From an uncultured Campylobacter sp. (GTDB lineage: Bacteria > Campylobacterota > Campylobacteria > Campylobacterales > Campylobacteraceae): a stretch of 64,000 bases of DNA. Position numbers and translations under genes: made by a program. Each line of letters opens with the position of its first letter. Within the stretch, counting starts at the first letter, position 1. The notes under the pieces were generated by a model, which ran no database searches, was not told the origin of the DNA, and saw nothing but the letters and a program-made list of their open reading frames with translations. The DNA lies in assembly GCF_944323605.1 (NCBI RefSeq), contig NZ_CALUTC010000001.1, positions 1-64,000 on the forward strand. Reading direction: 5' to 3'. Shown here one piece after another: positions 1 through 7,930 of this stretch.

Positions 1-2
1 GG

Positions 3-74
3 GGGGGGGCATTGAAATATCTAAGATTTATGAAAGATGTGCGTAGGATAAAGAAAGTTTTTAAAAAAGTTTAA
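3..74 (+). CDS. 3' end of a gene entered through a poly-G tract (partial)
   Basis: The window opens with nine G residues and the 5' part of this gene lies outside. The frame beginning at base 3 reads GGALKYLRF and continues as a strongly basic tail to TAA at 72-74. The other two frames stop at 13-15 and 44-46, so a slip in the G run would change the C-terminus. The start of this peptide resembles the end of the Maf gene at 39469-41517, where a G10 tract also encodes glycines followed by Ala-Leu-Lys and a basic tail. The parent gene is therefore likely a Maf-like or glycosyltransferase gene, but this is inference from about twenty residues. Confidence 0.4.
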   Translation, partial: GGALKYLRFMKDVRRIKKVFKKV

Positions 75-300
75 AGTATAAAGTTAGGTAGAGATGGAGT
101 TTAAAGAAGGGTTAAAACTTAAAGTTAAAAGACTTTAAAATAAAAAATGATAAAGCTTAAAGTGTAAAGTTACATAGAATAAAGAAAACATTTGAAAGGA
201 AGTGAAAAGCTTTAGATTTTTATACAAAAATATCTTTTTAATTTACTATTTTTTCATATAATTTACTTTTTAATAAAAAATATTATTTAAAGTTTTTAAT
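75..300. other. Non-coding spacer with many TAAAG-like words
   Basis: No open reading frame is visible. Bases 70-180 hold many degenerate copies of TAAAG or TTAAAGT on the plus strand, irregularly spaced, which may be decayed coding sequence for a lysine-rich tail or simple low-complexity drift. The right end carries the presumed zupT promoter. Confidence 0.5.
257..262 (+). promoter_or_regulatory. Putative -10 box for zupT
   Basis: A perfect TATAAT lies 38 bases before the zupT ATG inside a very T-rich stretch, as is usual for Campylobacter sigma-70 promoters, which often lack a -35 box. No Fur or Zur operator is recognisable. Confidence 0.45.
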
Positions 301-1137
301 ATGGATTTAGAATTATCGCAAATATCTATAGCATTTTTATTAGCTACCTTAGCTGGTATATCCACGGCTATTGGTGCTTTGATAGCATTTTTTTCAAGAC
401 AGGATAATTTTACTTTTTTATCCATAGGACTTGGATTTTCTGCTGGAGTGATGATATATATCTCTTTTATGGAAATTTTGCCCTCAAGCTTTGTAGATTT
501 TACAAAGGTGTATGGTGAGTTTATCGGCTCTTCTTTAGCTATACTTTTCTTTTTTGTGGGAAGCTTATTAGCAGCTTTAGTGGATAGGCTTATACCAGAA
601 GATTTGCATATAAAACAAAAAGATGATTATAATGAGTTAAAAATTTGCCCGCTTGTAAGCGGGGTAAAGCGTCCAAATTTAGCTTTGAAAAGAACGGGTC
701 TTTTAACTGCTATAGCTATTTCTATACACAACTTACCAGAGGGTTTTGCCACCTTTGTATCTTCTCTTGATAACATATCATTTGGCGTTGCTATAGCTAT
801 AGCTGTGGCTATTCATAATATACCTGAGGGTATGGCGGTTTCTTTGCCTATATATCACGCTACGGGAGAAAAAAGAAAAGCATTTAAATACGCCGCACTT
901 TCTGGTCTTACAGAGCCAATAGGTGCTTTAATAGGCTTTTTTTTGATACTCCCATTTATAGGAGAGCTAACTTTAGCCTTTACTTTCGCCATAATAGCAG
1001 GGATAATGGTCTATATCTCTTTTGACGAACTTTTACCCGCTGCTAGAGTATATGGAGAAGCTCATCACTGTTTGTATGGGCTTTTTGCCGGTATGGCTGT
1101 GATGGCTTTTAGTCTTATTTTACTAAATGTAGCTTAG
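301..1137 (+). CDS. zupT: ZIP-family metal permease ZupT
   Basis: This 278-residue inner-membrane protein belongs to the ZIP family, which imports zinc and other divalent metals. About eight hydrophobic segments are visible. The two metal-site signatures are present as HNLPEG (residues 143-148) and HNIPEG (172-177) in adjacent membrane segments, the arrangement typical of bacterial ZupT. The loop at about 100-130 is short and lacks a long His-rich run. The ATG at 301 has only a poor Shine-Dalgarno sequence, but no better in-frame start follows. The gene stands alone, with a tRNA cluster downstream. Confidence 0.92.
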   Translation: MDLELSQISIAFLLATLAGISTAIGALIAFFSRQDNFTFLSIGLGFSAGVMIYISFMEILPSSFVDFTKVYGEFIGSSLAILFFFVGSLLAALVDRLIPEDLHIKQKDDYNELKICPLVSGVKRPNLALKRTGLLTAIAISIHNLPEGFATFVSSLDNISFGVAIAIAVAIHNIPEGMAVSLPIYHATGEKRKAFKYAALSGLTEPIGALIGFFLILPFIGELTLAFTFAIIAGIMVYISFDELLPAARVYGEAHHCLYGLFAGMAVMAFSLILLNVA

Positions 1138-1184
1138 TTAAAGCATTAACACTATTCTTAATAAAGGCTTTTTTAAGCTTATTT

Positions 1185-1193
1185 TGTTAAAAT
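1185..1193 (+). promoter_or_regulatory. Extended -10 promoter of the tRNA cluster
   Basis: TGTTAAAAT, an extended -10 element, ends 15 bases before the first tRNA nucleotide, the right distance for a short 5' leader. It probably drives all four tRNA genes. Confidence 0.5.
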
Positions 1194-1207
1194 TTAGCTT
1201 TTATTTT

Positions 1208-1282
1208 GCGGGAATAGCTCAGGGGTAGAGCACAACCTTGCCAAGGTTGGGGTCGCGAGTTCGAATCTCGTTTCCCGCTCCA
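1208..1282 (+). tRNA. tRNA-Gly (GCC)
   Basis: Seven-base acceptor stem GCGGGAA/TTCCCGC, anticodon GCC in the loop of the CCTTG/CAAGG stem, T-arm with GTTCGAATC, and an encoded CCA end. An identical 75-base copy lies on the opposite strand at 21795-21869. Confidence 0.97.
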
Positions 1283-1285
1283 TAC

Positions 1286-1375
1286 GCCCGGGTGGTGGAA
1301 TTGGTAGACACAAGGGACTTAAAATCCCTCGGAATTTTTTCTTCCGTGCCGGTTCAAGTCCGGCTCCGGGCACCA
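1286..1375 (+). tRNA. tRNA-Leu (TAA)
   Basis: A class II tRNA of 90 bases with a long variable arm. The acceptor is GCCCGGG/TCCGGGC with one G-U pair, the anticodon loop CTTAAAA gives UAA, the T-loop is GGTTCAAGTCC and CCA is encoded. Only three bases separate it from tRNA-Gly, so the two are processed from one transcript. Confidence 0.97.
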
Positions 1376-1380
1376 CTATT

Positions 1381-1454
1381 GGCGACATAGCCAAGCGGTA
1401 AGGCATGGGCCTGCAAAGCCTTGATCTCCGGTTCGAATCCGGATGTCGCCTCCA
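1381..1454 (+). tRNA. tRNA-Cys (GCA)
   Basis: A 74-base tRNA with acceptor GGCGACA/TGTCGCC, anticodon GCA in loop CTGCAAA, a normal T-arm and an encoded CCA. Third gene of the cluster. Confidence 0.96.
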
Positions 1455-1480
1455 AGCTCTTACTGAAACTATGTTTTTTA

Positions 1481-1568
1481 CGGGAGATGGCTGAGTGGTC
1501 GAAAGCGGCGGTCTTGAAAACCGTTGAGGTGCAAGCCTCCAGGGGTTCGAATCCCTTTCTCCCGGCCA
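1481..1568 (+). tRNA. tRNA-Ser (TGA)
   Basis: A class II tRNA of 88 bases with a long variable arm. Acceptor CGGGAGA/TCTCCCG, anticodon loop CTTGAAA giving UGA, encoded CCA. Its 3' end is four bases from the stop codon of the convergent ATPase gene, leaving no room for a separate terminator. Confidence 0.96.
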
Positions 1569-1572
1569 TTAC

Positions 1573-3285
1573 TTAAAATTTATTAAAACCTACTATTTTG
1601 TTTTTATCAAAGCTCGAATTTAACTCTTTTTCTATGCTTTCTATGAAATATACTTGTTTAAAAATTCCATCTTTTGATATAGCTGCTTTTAGTGCTGCAT
1701 TTTTAATAATCATTATGATTTGAGCACCGCTTAATTCATATCTAGCTAAGTTTTCTAAGTCAAAATCATCTTCAAAAGAAGCATTTTTTGGCAGGTATTT
1801 TTTAAAAATTTGCACCCTTTCTTCGTAATTTGGCTTTTTAAATTCTATTTTATAGTCAAATCTTCTAGAAAATGCACTATCTAAACTTTCTAAAAAATTT
1901 GTGGTAGCTATCAATACCCCACTAAATTTTTCAATCTGTTCTAAGAATATATTTTGCATTTGATTGTGCATTTTATCAGAGCCGCTGCTACCTTCTACCC
2001 TTGTGCTTAAAAACTGATCGGCTTCATTTAGAAGCAAGACAGGATTTTCTTTGCAAGATGAAGATATTTTTTTATATGTATCAAAAATTTTCCTTACATT
2101 TTGTTCGCTTTCACCAACCCATTTGCTTAGAATTTTAGAGCAATCAAAGCTTAAAACAACTTTTTTCATAGATCTTGCCATAGCAAGAGCGGACATAGTT
2201 TTACCAACCCCAGCAGGACCATAAAATATAATCTTTGCTTCTATATCTTCGCTATGTTTTATGCCCCAAGTTGAAAGTCTTTGTATGACTTTTTTGTCTC
2301 TTTGTTTTAGTATGTTTTCAAGTATGTTTTTAGTTCCATTTGGCATTATCACATCGTTAATATCTGTATCTGGTTCTATAAGCTCAAAGATATCTTGTTC
2401 TTTTACAAGGCTTTGCAATTCCAATCTTTCTCCCTTTTTCTTTCCTTTGGAATTGATAATCCTTTGTAAAAATTCATCGCTTATATAAAAACTTTTACTA
2501 AAAGTGCCAAAAGTGCTTATGTATTCGTCGTAGTCTATGAGATTGTTTTTTAAAAGCCTTGAATTTTCAGAAAGCAAGGCTTTGTTTTCTAATTTTTCAT
2601 ATTCATTTTCACTTATTACACAAAGCAAAGAATTAATATCTCTTGCACTGGAATTTTCGCTGTCTAAGCTGTATTCTTCTTTTAGCAGGGCTATAAATAT
2701 TAATTCTTCTTTTTTGCTTAGCTTGTATTCTTTAAAGATTTCTTCTAATATATTTTTGAATTTGCTCTTTTTTAGCCTAGTTTTTATATATGCTTCATAT
2801 TGTTTAAGCTCTTCTTTTAGTCTTGATGATGAGTTAAAGGAGAGTCTTTTATAAAGCTCTATCCTTGTGAATTCATCTTTTAAGTATTCAAGATACTCGG
2901 TATAAGCTTGTTGATTATTTAAATTTAGTGTAGAATTTTCTTCTAAAAATGATAAAAATGTGTCGCTAAGACTTAAGTCGCAGTTTAAAAGGGATAATAA
3001 ATTTTGTCTATCTTTTTTTAAATCGCTGCTAAATGCGTGAAATATAGATACAAAACCTAAATCTATCAAACACTTAACATCGCTTAGGTGATTTAAGTAT
3101 TCATATTTTTCTTTTTTAAAAATGGCTGTTAAAAGATTTAAGGTATTTATGCTAGAAAAACCATTTATCATATTTTTGCATAGTTCTTTTAATATCAAAG
3201 CTTGTTCATAAGAACAGGATAAATTTTTAAATAATTTAGTTTTCTTTATATCTCTCGCACTTACAAATTCTTTTAAATCAAGCAT
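1573..3285 (-). CDS. AAA-family ATPase (Cj0377-like)
   Basis: A 570-residue protein with about 300 residues of helical, charged N-terminal sequence I do not recognise and a C-terminal AAA module. Visible parts are Walker A GPAGVGKT (356-363), a pore-loop-like KWVGE near 388-392, Walker B LLLNEAD (417-423), sensor 1 ATTN (460-463) and an arginine pair in SRRFD (473-477). The Walker B has Asn where the canonical Asp would be, but the catalytic Glu is kept; NEAD variants occur in other bacterial AAA proteins. Length and position match the CDC48-like ATPase Cj0377 of C. jejuni. It abuts the upstream lipoprotein gene with no gap. Substrate unknown. Confidence 0.85.
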   Translation of the reverse strand: MLDLKEFVSARDIKKTKLFKNLSCSYEQALILKELCKNMINGFSSINTLNLLTAIFKKEKYEYLNHLSDVKCLIDLGFVSIFHAFSSDLKKDRQNLLSLLNCDLSLSDTFLSFLEENSTLNLNNQQAYTEYLEYLKDEFTRIELYKRLSFNSSSRLKEELKQYEAYIKTRLKKSKFKNILEEIFKEYKLSKKEELIFIALLKEEYSLDSENSSARDINSLLCVISENEYEKLENKALLSENSRLLKNNLIDYDEYISTFGTFSKSFYISDEFLQRIINSKGKKKGERLELQSLVKEQDIFELIEPDTDINDVIMPNGTKNILENILKQRDKKVIQRLSTWGIKHSEDIEAKIIFYGPAGVGKTMSALAMARSMKKVVLSFDCSKILSKWVGESEQNVRKIFDTYKKISSSCKENPVLLLNEADQFLSTRVEGSSGSDKMHNQMQNIFLEQIEKFSGVLIATTNFLESLDSAFSRRFDYKIEFKKPNYEERVQIFKKYLPKNASFEDDFDLENLARYELSGAQIIMIIKNAALKAAISKDGIFKQVYFIESIEKELNSSFDKNKIVGFNKF

Positions 3286-3753
3286 TTATATCCTATTTAT
3301 TTTAAGTAAAATTTTATTTTTATCATCTTTGAAACTAAGTTCTTTAGAGCATAGTTCATAAGAAATAAAATTTATTTCTTGTTTAAAGCCACAACTTGTT
3401 TTTTGCAAGTTAAGCCCATCATATATTGGTTTTTCTCCTAAAATATCATCTAAAATTTTGTCGTAATGTGCTTCCTTAAAATATGTTTTGTTAAAATTTT
3501 CTCTGCTGTAGCATATCGAGTTTAAACAAATTTGTCTATTTAGTTCAAGCTCTAAAATTCCTTGCCCAAATTTATAAAGTTCAAGTCTGGTAAGTTCTTT
3601 ATTTGCATATAAAAATCCAGCCTCACTCACCCTAAAACCGTTAGCGAATTTTGCATTTATAAACACTGCCTTACTTTGCTGAAAATCTGCTTTTTTAAAT
3701 GAGCATGCATTTAATAAAAAAAGCACGTATAAGACTGCAAAAATTTGTCTCAC
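3286..3753 (-). CDS. Small lipoprotein (Cj0375-like)
   Basis: A 155-residue predicted lipoprotein. A short hydrophobic signal is followed by the lipobox LLNAC with Cys at about residue 17. The mature part contains several further cysteines that could form disulfides in the periplasm. The start is GTG, preceded by AGAGGT at a good distance. It sits between yajQ (9-base gap) and the AAA ATPase (no gap), so the three are probably one transcript. No functional domain recognised. Confidence 0.7.
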   Translation of the reverse strand: MRQIFAVLYVLFLLNACSFKKADFQQSKAVFINAKFANGFRVSEAGFLYANKELTRLELYKFGQGILELELNRQICLNSICYSRENFNKTYFKEAHYDKILDDILGEKPIYDGLNLQKTSCGFKQEINFISYELCSKELSFKDDKNKILLKINRI

Positions 3754-3762
3754 AAAGACCTC

Positions 3763-4254
3763 TTATTTTAGATTCTTAAAACTTAAAGAAAGCTCTAAAT
3801 TCAACTCTTTTACTAGCTTAATAACAGCTTGTAAATCATCTATTTGTTTCGCACTTACACGAATTTCATCGCCTCTTATGCTGGAAGTAACTTTTAACTT
3901 GCTTTCTTTTATAGTCTTGTTTATCTTTTTTGCATTATCAGAATCTATGCTATCATTTACTTTTAAATTTAGGCGAAATAAAGCCCCACTTTCTCTTGAA
4001 AGCTCTTTTATGCTAGATGCGTTTATGCCTCTTTTTATTAGTTTTGATACTAATATATCTTTTAATACATCTAATTTTGCTTCACTCGAGCTAGAAAGCT
4101 TAAAATTTCCTTCCTTTTCGTTAAAGTCTATTTCGCATTTAATGCCTTTTAAATCATATCTGCTATCAAGTTCTTTTTTGGCTTGTTCTAGTGCATTTTT
4201 AAGCTCTTGCTTGTCTATACTAGCACTTATGTCAAAACTATGCTCACTTGCCAT
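3763..4254 (-). CDS. yajQ: YajQ-family nucleotide-binding protein
   Basis: A 163-residue cytoplasmic protein of the YajQ/UPF0234 family. It starts with the family signature [12 protein letters not shown] and keeps the RYDLKG motif near residue 35 and the two RNP-like halves. YajQ proteins bind nucleic acid and, in Xanthomonas and Pseudomonas, cyclic di-GMP; its role in Campylobacter is not settled. I start it at the ATG at 4254, which gives the family N-terminus MASEHSFD; an upstream TTG would add two residues. It overlaps the end of the dehydrogenase gene by 11 bases, suggesting translational coupling. Confidence 0.9.
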   Translation of the reverse strand: MASEHSFDISASIDKQELKNALEQAKKELDSRYDLKGIKCEIDFNEKEGNFKLSSSSEAKLDVLKDILVSKLIKRGINASSIKELSRESGALFRLNLKVNDSIDSDNAKKINKTIKESKLKVTSSIRGDEIRVSAKQIDDLQAVIKLVKELNLELSLSFKNLK

Positions 4255-5176
4255 TTTCAATCCATTCTTTTAAATTATTATATACTATATCCATTAAAGC
4301 TTCTAAAGATTCATAAGAAGCCCAAGCTACGTGAGGCGTTATGATTAGTTTTTCCTTGTCTTTTATGCTTAAAAGAGGGTGATTTTTAGCCATTGGCTCT
4401 TGTTCAAGCACGTCAAGCCCAGCTCTTATATCTTTTTGGTTTAAAATTTGGGCTAAATCATTCTCATTTACGATTCCACCTCTACCAACATTTATCAAAA
4501 TAGCCTTATCTTTCATCAAAGATAATTCTTCTTTCTTTACTAAATTCTTTGTTTTTTCATTTAATGGAGCGTGTATGCTTATTATATCGCAAGTTTTGAA
4601 AAGCTCATCAAGCTCTACGCGTTCGTATGTGTTATCATTGTTTTTGCCAGAGCTTGAATAATAACAAATTTTAGCACCAAAAGCACTAGAAATCTTAGCA
4701 ACTTCCTTTCCTATAGTTCCAAGTCCTATAATGCCGTGTTTTTTTCCGCTTATGTTGTATAAAATTCTACTGTAATCAGTAAATATTTCGCTCTCGCACC
4801 ATTTGCCCTCTTTGCTCCATTTATCATAAAATGGAATTTGATTTAAAAAAGAAAATATAAGAGCAAATGTATGCTGCACTACGCTTTTTGTAGAATAATT
4901 TGCCGCATTTTTTACTATTATGCCCTTTTGTTTTGCATATTCAACATCGATATTATTAACACCTGTAGCGGTTTCTAATATTAGTTTTATATTTGTATTA
5001 TCTATAACTTCTTTATCTATTATGACCTTATTTGTCATAACTACATCAGCATCTTTAAGTCTTTCTATGCGTTCATTGTTTTTTGTTAATTTATAACTTA
5101 CGAAATCTCCAAAATTTTTAAATTTTGATAAATCATATGAACCCAAAGTTGCAGCATCTAAACAAACTATTTTCAT
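4244..5176 (-). CDS. D-2-hydroxyacid dehydrogenase (NAD-dependent)
   Basis: A 310-residue member of the D-isomer 2-hydroxyacid dehydrogenase family, which interconverts 2-ketoacids and D-2-hydroxyacids with NAD(P)H. The Rossmann motif GLGTIG lies near residue 150, followed by [10 protein letters not shown] (catalytic Arg region), a DVLEQEP segment with the catalytic Glu, and TPHVAWAS with the catalytic His. Substrate cannot be told from sequence; glyoxylate/hydroxypyruvate or D-lactate are possible. Two bases separate it from the upstream ATP-grasp gene, so they are co-transcribed. Corresponds to Cj0373. Confidence 0.88.
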   Translation of the reverse strand: MKIVCLDAATLGSYDLSKFKNFGDFVSYKLTKNNERIERLKDADVVMTNKVIIDKEVIDNTNIKLILETATGVNNIDVEYAKQKGIIVKNAANYSTKSVVQHTFALIFSFLNQIPFYDKWSKEGKWCESEIFTDYSRILYNISGKKHGIIGLGTIGKEVAKISSAFGAKICYYSSSGKNNDNTYERVELDELFKTCDIISIHAPLNEKTKNLVKKEELSLMKDKAILINVGRGGIVNENDLAQILNQKDIRAGLDVLEQEPMAKNHPLLSIKDKEKLIITPHVAWASYESLEALMDIVYNNLKEWIENGK

Positions 5177-5178
5177 TT

Positions 5179-6351
5179 TTACTCCTTTATGTAGTGTGCC
5201 ACGAATTTAGCAAAATTATCAATTATTTTAGAGCCTTTTCTAAACCCAAGCCCACAGGATTCATAAGCGAAAAATACTCCAGCTTGGTAGTATAAATCAT
5301 CTTTTGAATTTAACTGAGTAAATTCTTGATATATGAAGTTATTACCTATATATTCTCCATCATTTTGCTCTATTATTTTGCCATTTTCATCTAAAATGCT
5401 TATATTTGCTCCTTCTCTTCCAAACATAGGCTTTTTAACGCATTTTTTACCAATTAAAGGCTTATCGCTAGTTTCTAATAATAATGGATGATTTGGGTAA
5501 AGCTCCCATAAAATTTTTAAAATTCCTTTGCTTTGAAAAAGTAGTGTGTATGCGGGATTTAAAATGATTGCTTTTCGATTTTTAATGATCTGTGTCAAAA
5601 GCATAGCCAAATCACCTTCTTCTATAGCTATATTTTCCCAAGGTATGAGTTTAAATAAGTATTCATAGTTTTCTTGCTCGTAAAATACACCTTCAGGGCT
5701 AAATTCAATCTCATCTATAAAGGCAAAGTTTGTTTCAAAGCCAGACTCTTTTGCTATGTGTTCTAAGAGTCTAGTGGTAAGCTCATCTTCGCTACTGCCT
5801 TTTATGCTAGAAAAAAGAATTTTCCAGCCTTCATAATACTCATCAAAGCTAGAAATATCATCATTTAATGTTATAAGTCTTTTGAAATTATCCATTAAAG
5901 ATTCATAAAGGCTGTTAAATTGCAAGCTTTCATTCATATCATTTTGTCTTAGTAAAGCCCACTGAAGTATAGCAGTTTCAAAAAGAGAAGTAGGGGTATC
6001 TGCATTAAATTCAAGAAGTTTTATAGGCTTTCCATCAAGTCCTCCGGCAAGGTCAAACCTAGAATACAAATGCCAATGCACATCATTTTCCCAGCTCATT
6101 TTTATCGCTTCTATAAGATTAAAAGGTATTCCAAGCTCATCAAAACGGTTTTCATCTATTACCTTTTGTGCTGCAGACACAAACATATCATACAGTTCGT
6201 TCCCAGCTTCATAAAAGGCATTTGCTTCCTTTTCGCTTATGCAAATTAATTCATCATCTAAATAATCAGAGCCATTATTATCCGTATGCCAAGAAAAACC
6301 TATACTTTCCAAATAGTCCTTAGTAAGAGCTTTTACTTTTTTAAATTTCAT
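5179..6351 (-). CDS. Glutathionylspermidine synthase-like ATP-grasp ligase (YgiC-like)
   Basis: A 390-residue protein matching the synthetase half of glutathionylspermidine synthase, an ATP-grasp enzyme that forms an amide bond; the amidase half is absent. Visible features are SRFDLAGGLDGKPIKLLEFNAD near 100-125 (split here by position only), KKPMFGREGANI near 305-316 as the ATP-grasp lysine/glycine loop, and FIYQEF just after. Free-standing homologues such as E. coli YgiC and YjfC have no proven substrate. The gene lies 8 bases downstream of the UPF0323 lipoprotein gene, mirroring the ygiB-ygiC pairing. True glutathionylspermidine synthesis is unlikely. Confidence 0.82.
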   Translation of the reverse strand: MKFKKVKALTKDYLESIGFSWHTDNNGSDYLDDELICISEKEANAFYEAGNELYDMFVSAAQKVIDENRFDELGIPFNLIEAIKMSWENDVHWHLYSRFDLAGGLDGKPIKLLEFNADTPTSLFETAILQWALLRQNDMNESLQFNSLYESLMDNFKRLITLNDDISSFDEYYEGWKILFSSIKGSSEDELTTRLLEHIAKESGFETNFAFIDEIEFSPEGVFYEQENYEYLFKLIPWENIAIEEGDLAMLLTQIIKNRKAIILNPAYTLLFQSKGILKILWELYPNHPLLLETSDKPLIGKKCVKKPMFGREGANISILDENGKIIEQNDGEYIGNNFIYQEFTQLNSKDDLYYQAGVFFAYESCGLGFRKGSKIIDNFAKFVAHYIKE

Positions 6352-6359
6352 TTTAAGCC

Positions 6360-6959
6360 TTAAGATCCATAACTTTGTGTGCCTTGAGTTGAACCACCAC
6401 TAGAGCCAAAAAAGCCAGAGCGACCAGCAGCATTCGGTGTGCTTGTAGCTCTATTATTAAAGCTATTCATACTTCTTTGATATGCACTTTGATTTGAAAA
6501 AGCACCTCTTTGTTGATTTGCAAAATTTTGATTATTAAAAAGTTTTGAACCTATCCAGCTACCAAGTATAGCACCTGCAGCACTTGCTAATAATGTTTCG
6601 CCTAATGAAAGCCCCCCGCTACTCATTTGTGTGTTATCTTTTGTCAAATTTGATGTTCCATTATCTATTTTAGCAGCTTCTTCTTTTATAAGAGCGTCCA
6701 TTTCTTCTTTTGTTAAAACTCTTTCTGTTCCATCAAGTTGTTGCAACACAACTCTTGTTTCTGCACTTGGAAACTGTTCTTTTATTTTGTATTGTCCAGC
6801 AGCGGTTTCTTCTATGATTACAAAAGCTCCTTGTTGATTTTGTGAATTTTGTTGAGGTATTTGATTTTGTGAGTTATCACAAGCTGCTAAAGCACCGCCA
6901 CCAACTGCTACCAAACCACTAACCATACTCAAATGTAAAATTTTTTTAATATGTTTCAT
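6360..6959 (-). CDS. UPF0323 lipoprotein (Cj0371-like)
   Basis: A 199-residue predicted lipoprotein. The signal peptide ends in the lipobox LAAC with Cys near residue 27, followed by a Gln/Asn-rich linker, a small domain (about 45-95), a hydrophobic Gly/Ala-rich stretch near 115-140 and a long Ser/Gly/Asn/Gln tail ending in SYGS. It matches UPF0323 by name-typical features, related in style to YgiB of E. coli. Function unknown. A TAGAAT box about 35 bases upstream (6992-6997) is the likely promoter for the block running down to the AAA ATPase. Confidence 0.8.
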   Translation of the reverse strand: MKHIKKILHLSMVSGLVAVGGGALAACDNSQNQIPQQNSQNQQGAFVIIEETAAGQYKIKEQFPSAETRVVLQQLDGTERVLTKEEMDALIKEEAAKIDNGTSNLTKDNTQMSSGGLSLGETLLASAAGAILGSWIGSKLFNNQNFANQQRGAFSNQSAYQRSMNSFNNRATSTPNAAGRSGFFGSSGGSTQGTQSYGS

Positions 6960-7004
6960 ATAGCTTTGTCCTAGTGTTAAATTTATTTAGAATTCTATCA
7001 AAAA

Positions 7005-7547
7005 TTAATAAACTAATATTTTTCTTTTTATTATAAAAACTATAAAAAAATTAAAAAAAGTATGGCTTAAAATACAAAGCATTAAGGACTTAGAAAATTC
7101 ATATAAAAGCCCTAAGAATAATCCTTGTAAAAATACCTCTAAGAGTAAGATAGGCTTCTTATAATAAGCTATATGTGCTAAAACAAAGGCTATGCTGGCT
7201 AATAAAAGACCAAAATTTTCTTGCAAGACACCTCTAAATAAAAGCTCTTCAGCTACGGCATTTGCTAAGAAAAATACAAATAAAAATGAAAGCGAATTTT
7301 TAAAAGCTATTTCTTTTATTGGTTCAAAATAAAGGCTTTTTTTTGGAAATACTATAAAAAATAATAAGGCTATTAAAATTGGGACTATAAGTGATACAAA
7401 AAACAATACAAAAAATTCTAAATTAAAATTTAAGCTATGAAAGCCGACAAAACTTGAATTTGCTTTTACTGTAAAAAATAAATAAAGCATAAAAGATACT
7501 GTGATAAAAACAAAGGTAGAGATGATAGCGGTTTTGTTATTAAGCAA
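7005..7547 (-). CDS. CPBP-family intramembrane protease
   Basis: A 180-residue integral membrane protein with about six hydrophobic segments. The CPBP/Abi signature EELLFRG appears near residue 102 with a second motif of FVLAHIAYY about 20 residues later, supplying the expected Glu and His metal ligands, and a third His in SHTFFNF near the C-terminus. Such proteins are Rce1-like membrane proteases or bacteriocin-immunity factors. The start is TTG at 7547 with a weak ribosome site. The gene follows rpsU after a short hairpin. Confidence 0.78.
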   Translation of the reverse strand: MLNNKTAIISTFVFITVSFMLYLFFTVKANSSFVGFHSLNFNLEFFVLFFVSLIVPILIALLFFIVFPKKSLYFEPIKEIAFKNSLSFLFVFFLANAVAEELLFRGVLQENFGLLLASIAFVLAHIAYYKKPILLLEVFLQGLFLGLLYEFSKSLMLCILSHTFFNFFIVFIIKRKILVY

Positions 7548-7561
7548 TTAAAATTCTTTTA

Positions 7562-7580
7562 AAAGCCCATTTAGGGCTTT
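7562..7580 (-). terminator. Hairpin after rpsU
   Basis: AAAGCCC and GGGCTTT form a perfect 7-bp stem around a 5-base loop, just after the rpsU stop codon. On the minus strand only a TTTT run follows, so it is a weak intrinsic terminator or an attenuator before the CPBP gene. Confidence 0.55.
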
Positions 7581-7583
7581 ATA

Positions 7584-7796
7584 TTAGAGTCTTGACTCAT
7601 ATCTTCTAAGCATATAAAGTCTTTTAAGCATTTTTTTTCTAGCTGAAATTTTTTGTTTTTTACGAATTTCTGTCATAGGTTCAAAAAATCTTCTAGCTCT
7701 AACTTCTGTAACAACTAGATTTCTATCAACTTGTTTTTTAAATTTACGGTAAGCTTCATCAAAAGATTCATTTGGATGCACTTTTATACCAGGCAC
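7584..7796 (-). CDS. rpsU: 30S ribosomal protein S21
   Basis: A 70-residue, very basic protein of the S21 family, bound near the 3' end of 16S rRNA and used in initiation. I choose the GTG at 7796, which yields the family start [14 protein letters not shown]; further GTG codons at 7808 and 7805 lie inside the ribosome-binding site AAAGGTGG. An extended -10 box lies 36 bases upstream. Campylobacter keeps rpsU outside the main ribosomal cluster. Confidence 0.95.
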   Translation of the reverse strand: MPGIKVHPNESFDEAYRKFKKQVDRNLVVTEVRARRFFEPMTEIRKKQKISARKKMLKRLYMLRRYESRL

Positions 7797-7831
7797 TAGC
7801 TTCACCACCTTTCTTTTAAAAATTGTCTTAA

Positions 7832-7840
7832 ATTATAGCA
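7832..7840 (-). promoter_or_regulatory. Extended -10 promoter of rpsU
   Basis: On the minus strand TGCTATAAT, a perfect -10 hexamer with the TGn extension, lies 36 bases before the rpsU GTG. T-rich sequence precedes it. Confidence 0.6.
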
Positions 7841-7930
7841 AAAAATTCTTTATATTTTGTAGTTTTTGCTAGATAAATTTAGCATCATTTTTTAGTTAAA
7901 AAATGCAAAAACAGAGCAAAAATTGAAATT

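Noticed and set aside
1194-1569. Two open frames on the minus strand over the tRNA cluster
   Set aside because: They are exact complements of tRNA-Gly, Leu, Cys and Ser genes; the peptides are tRNA shadows.
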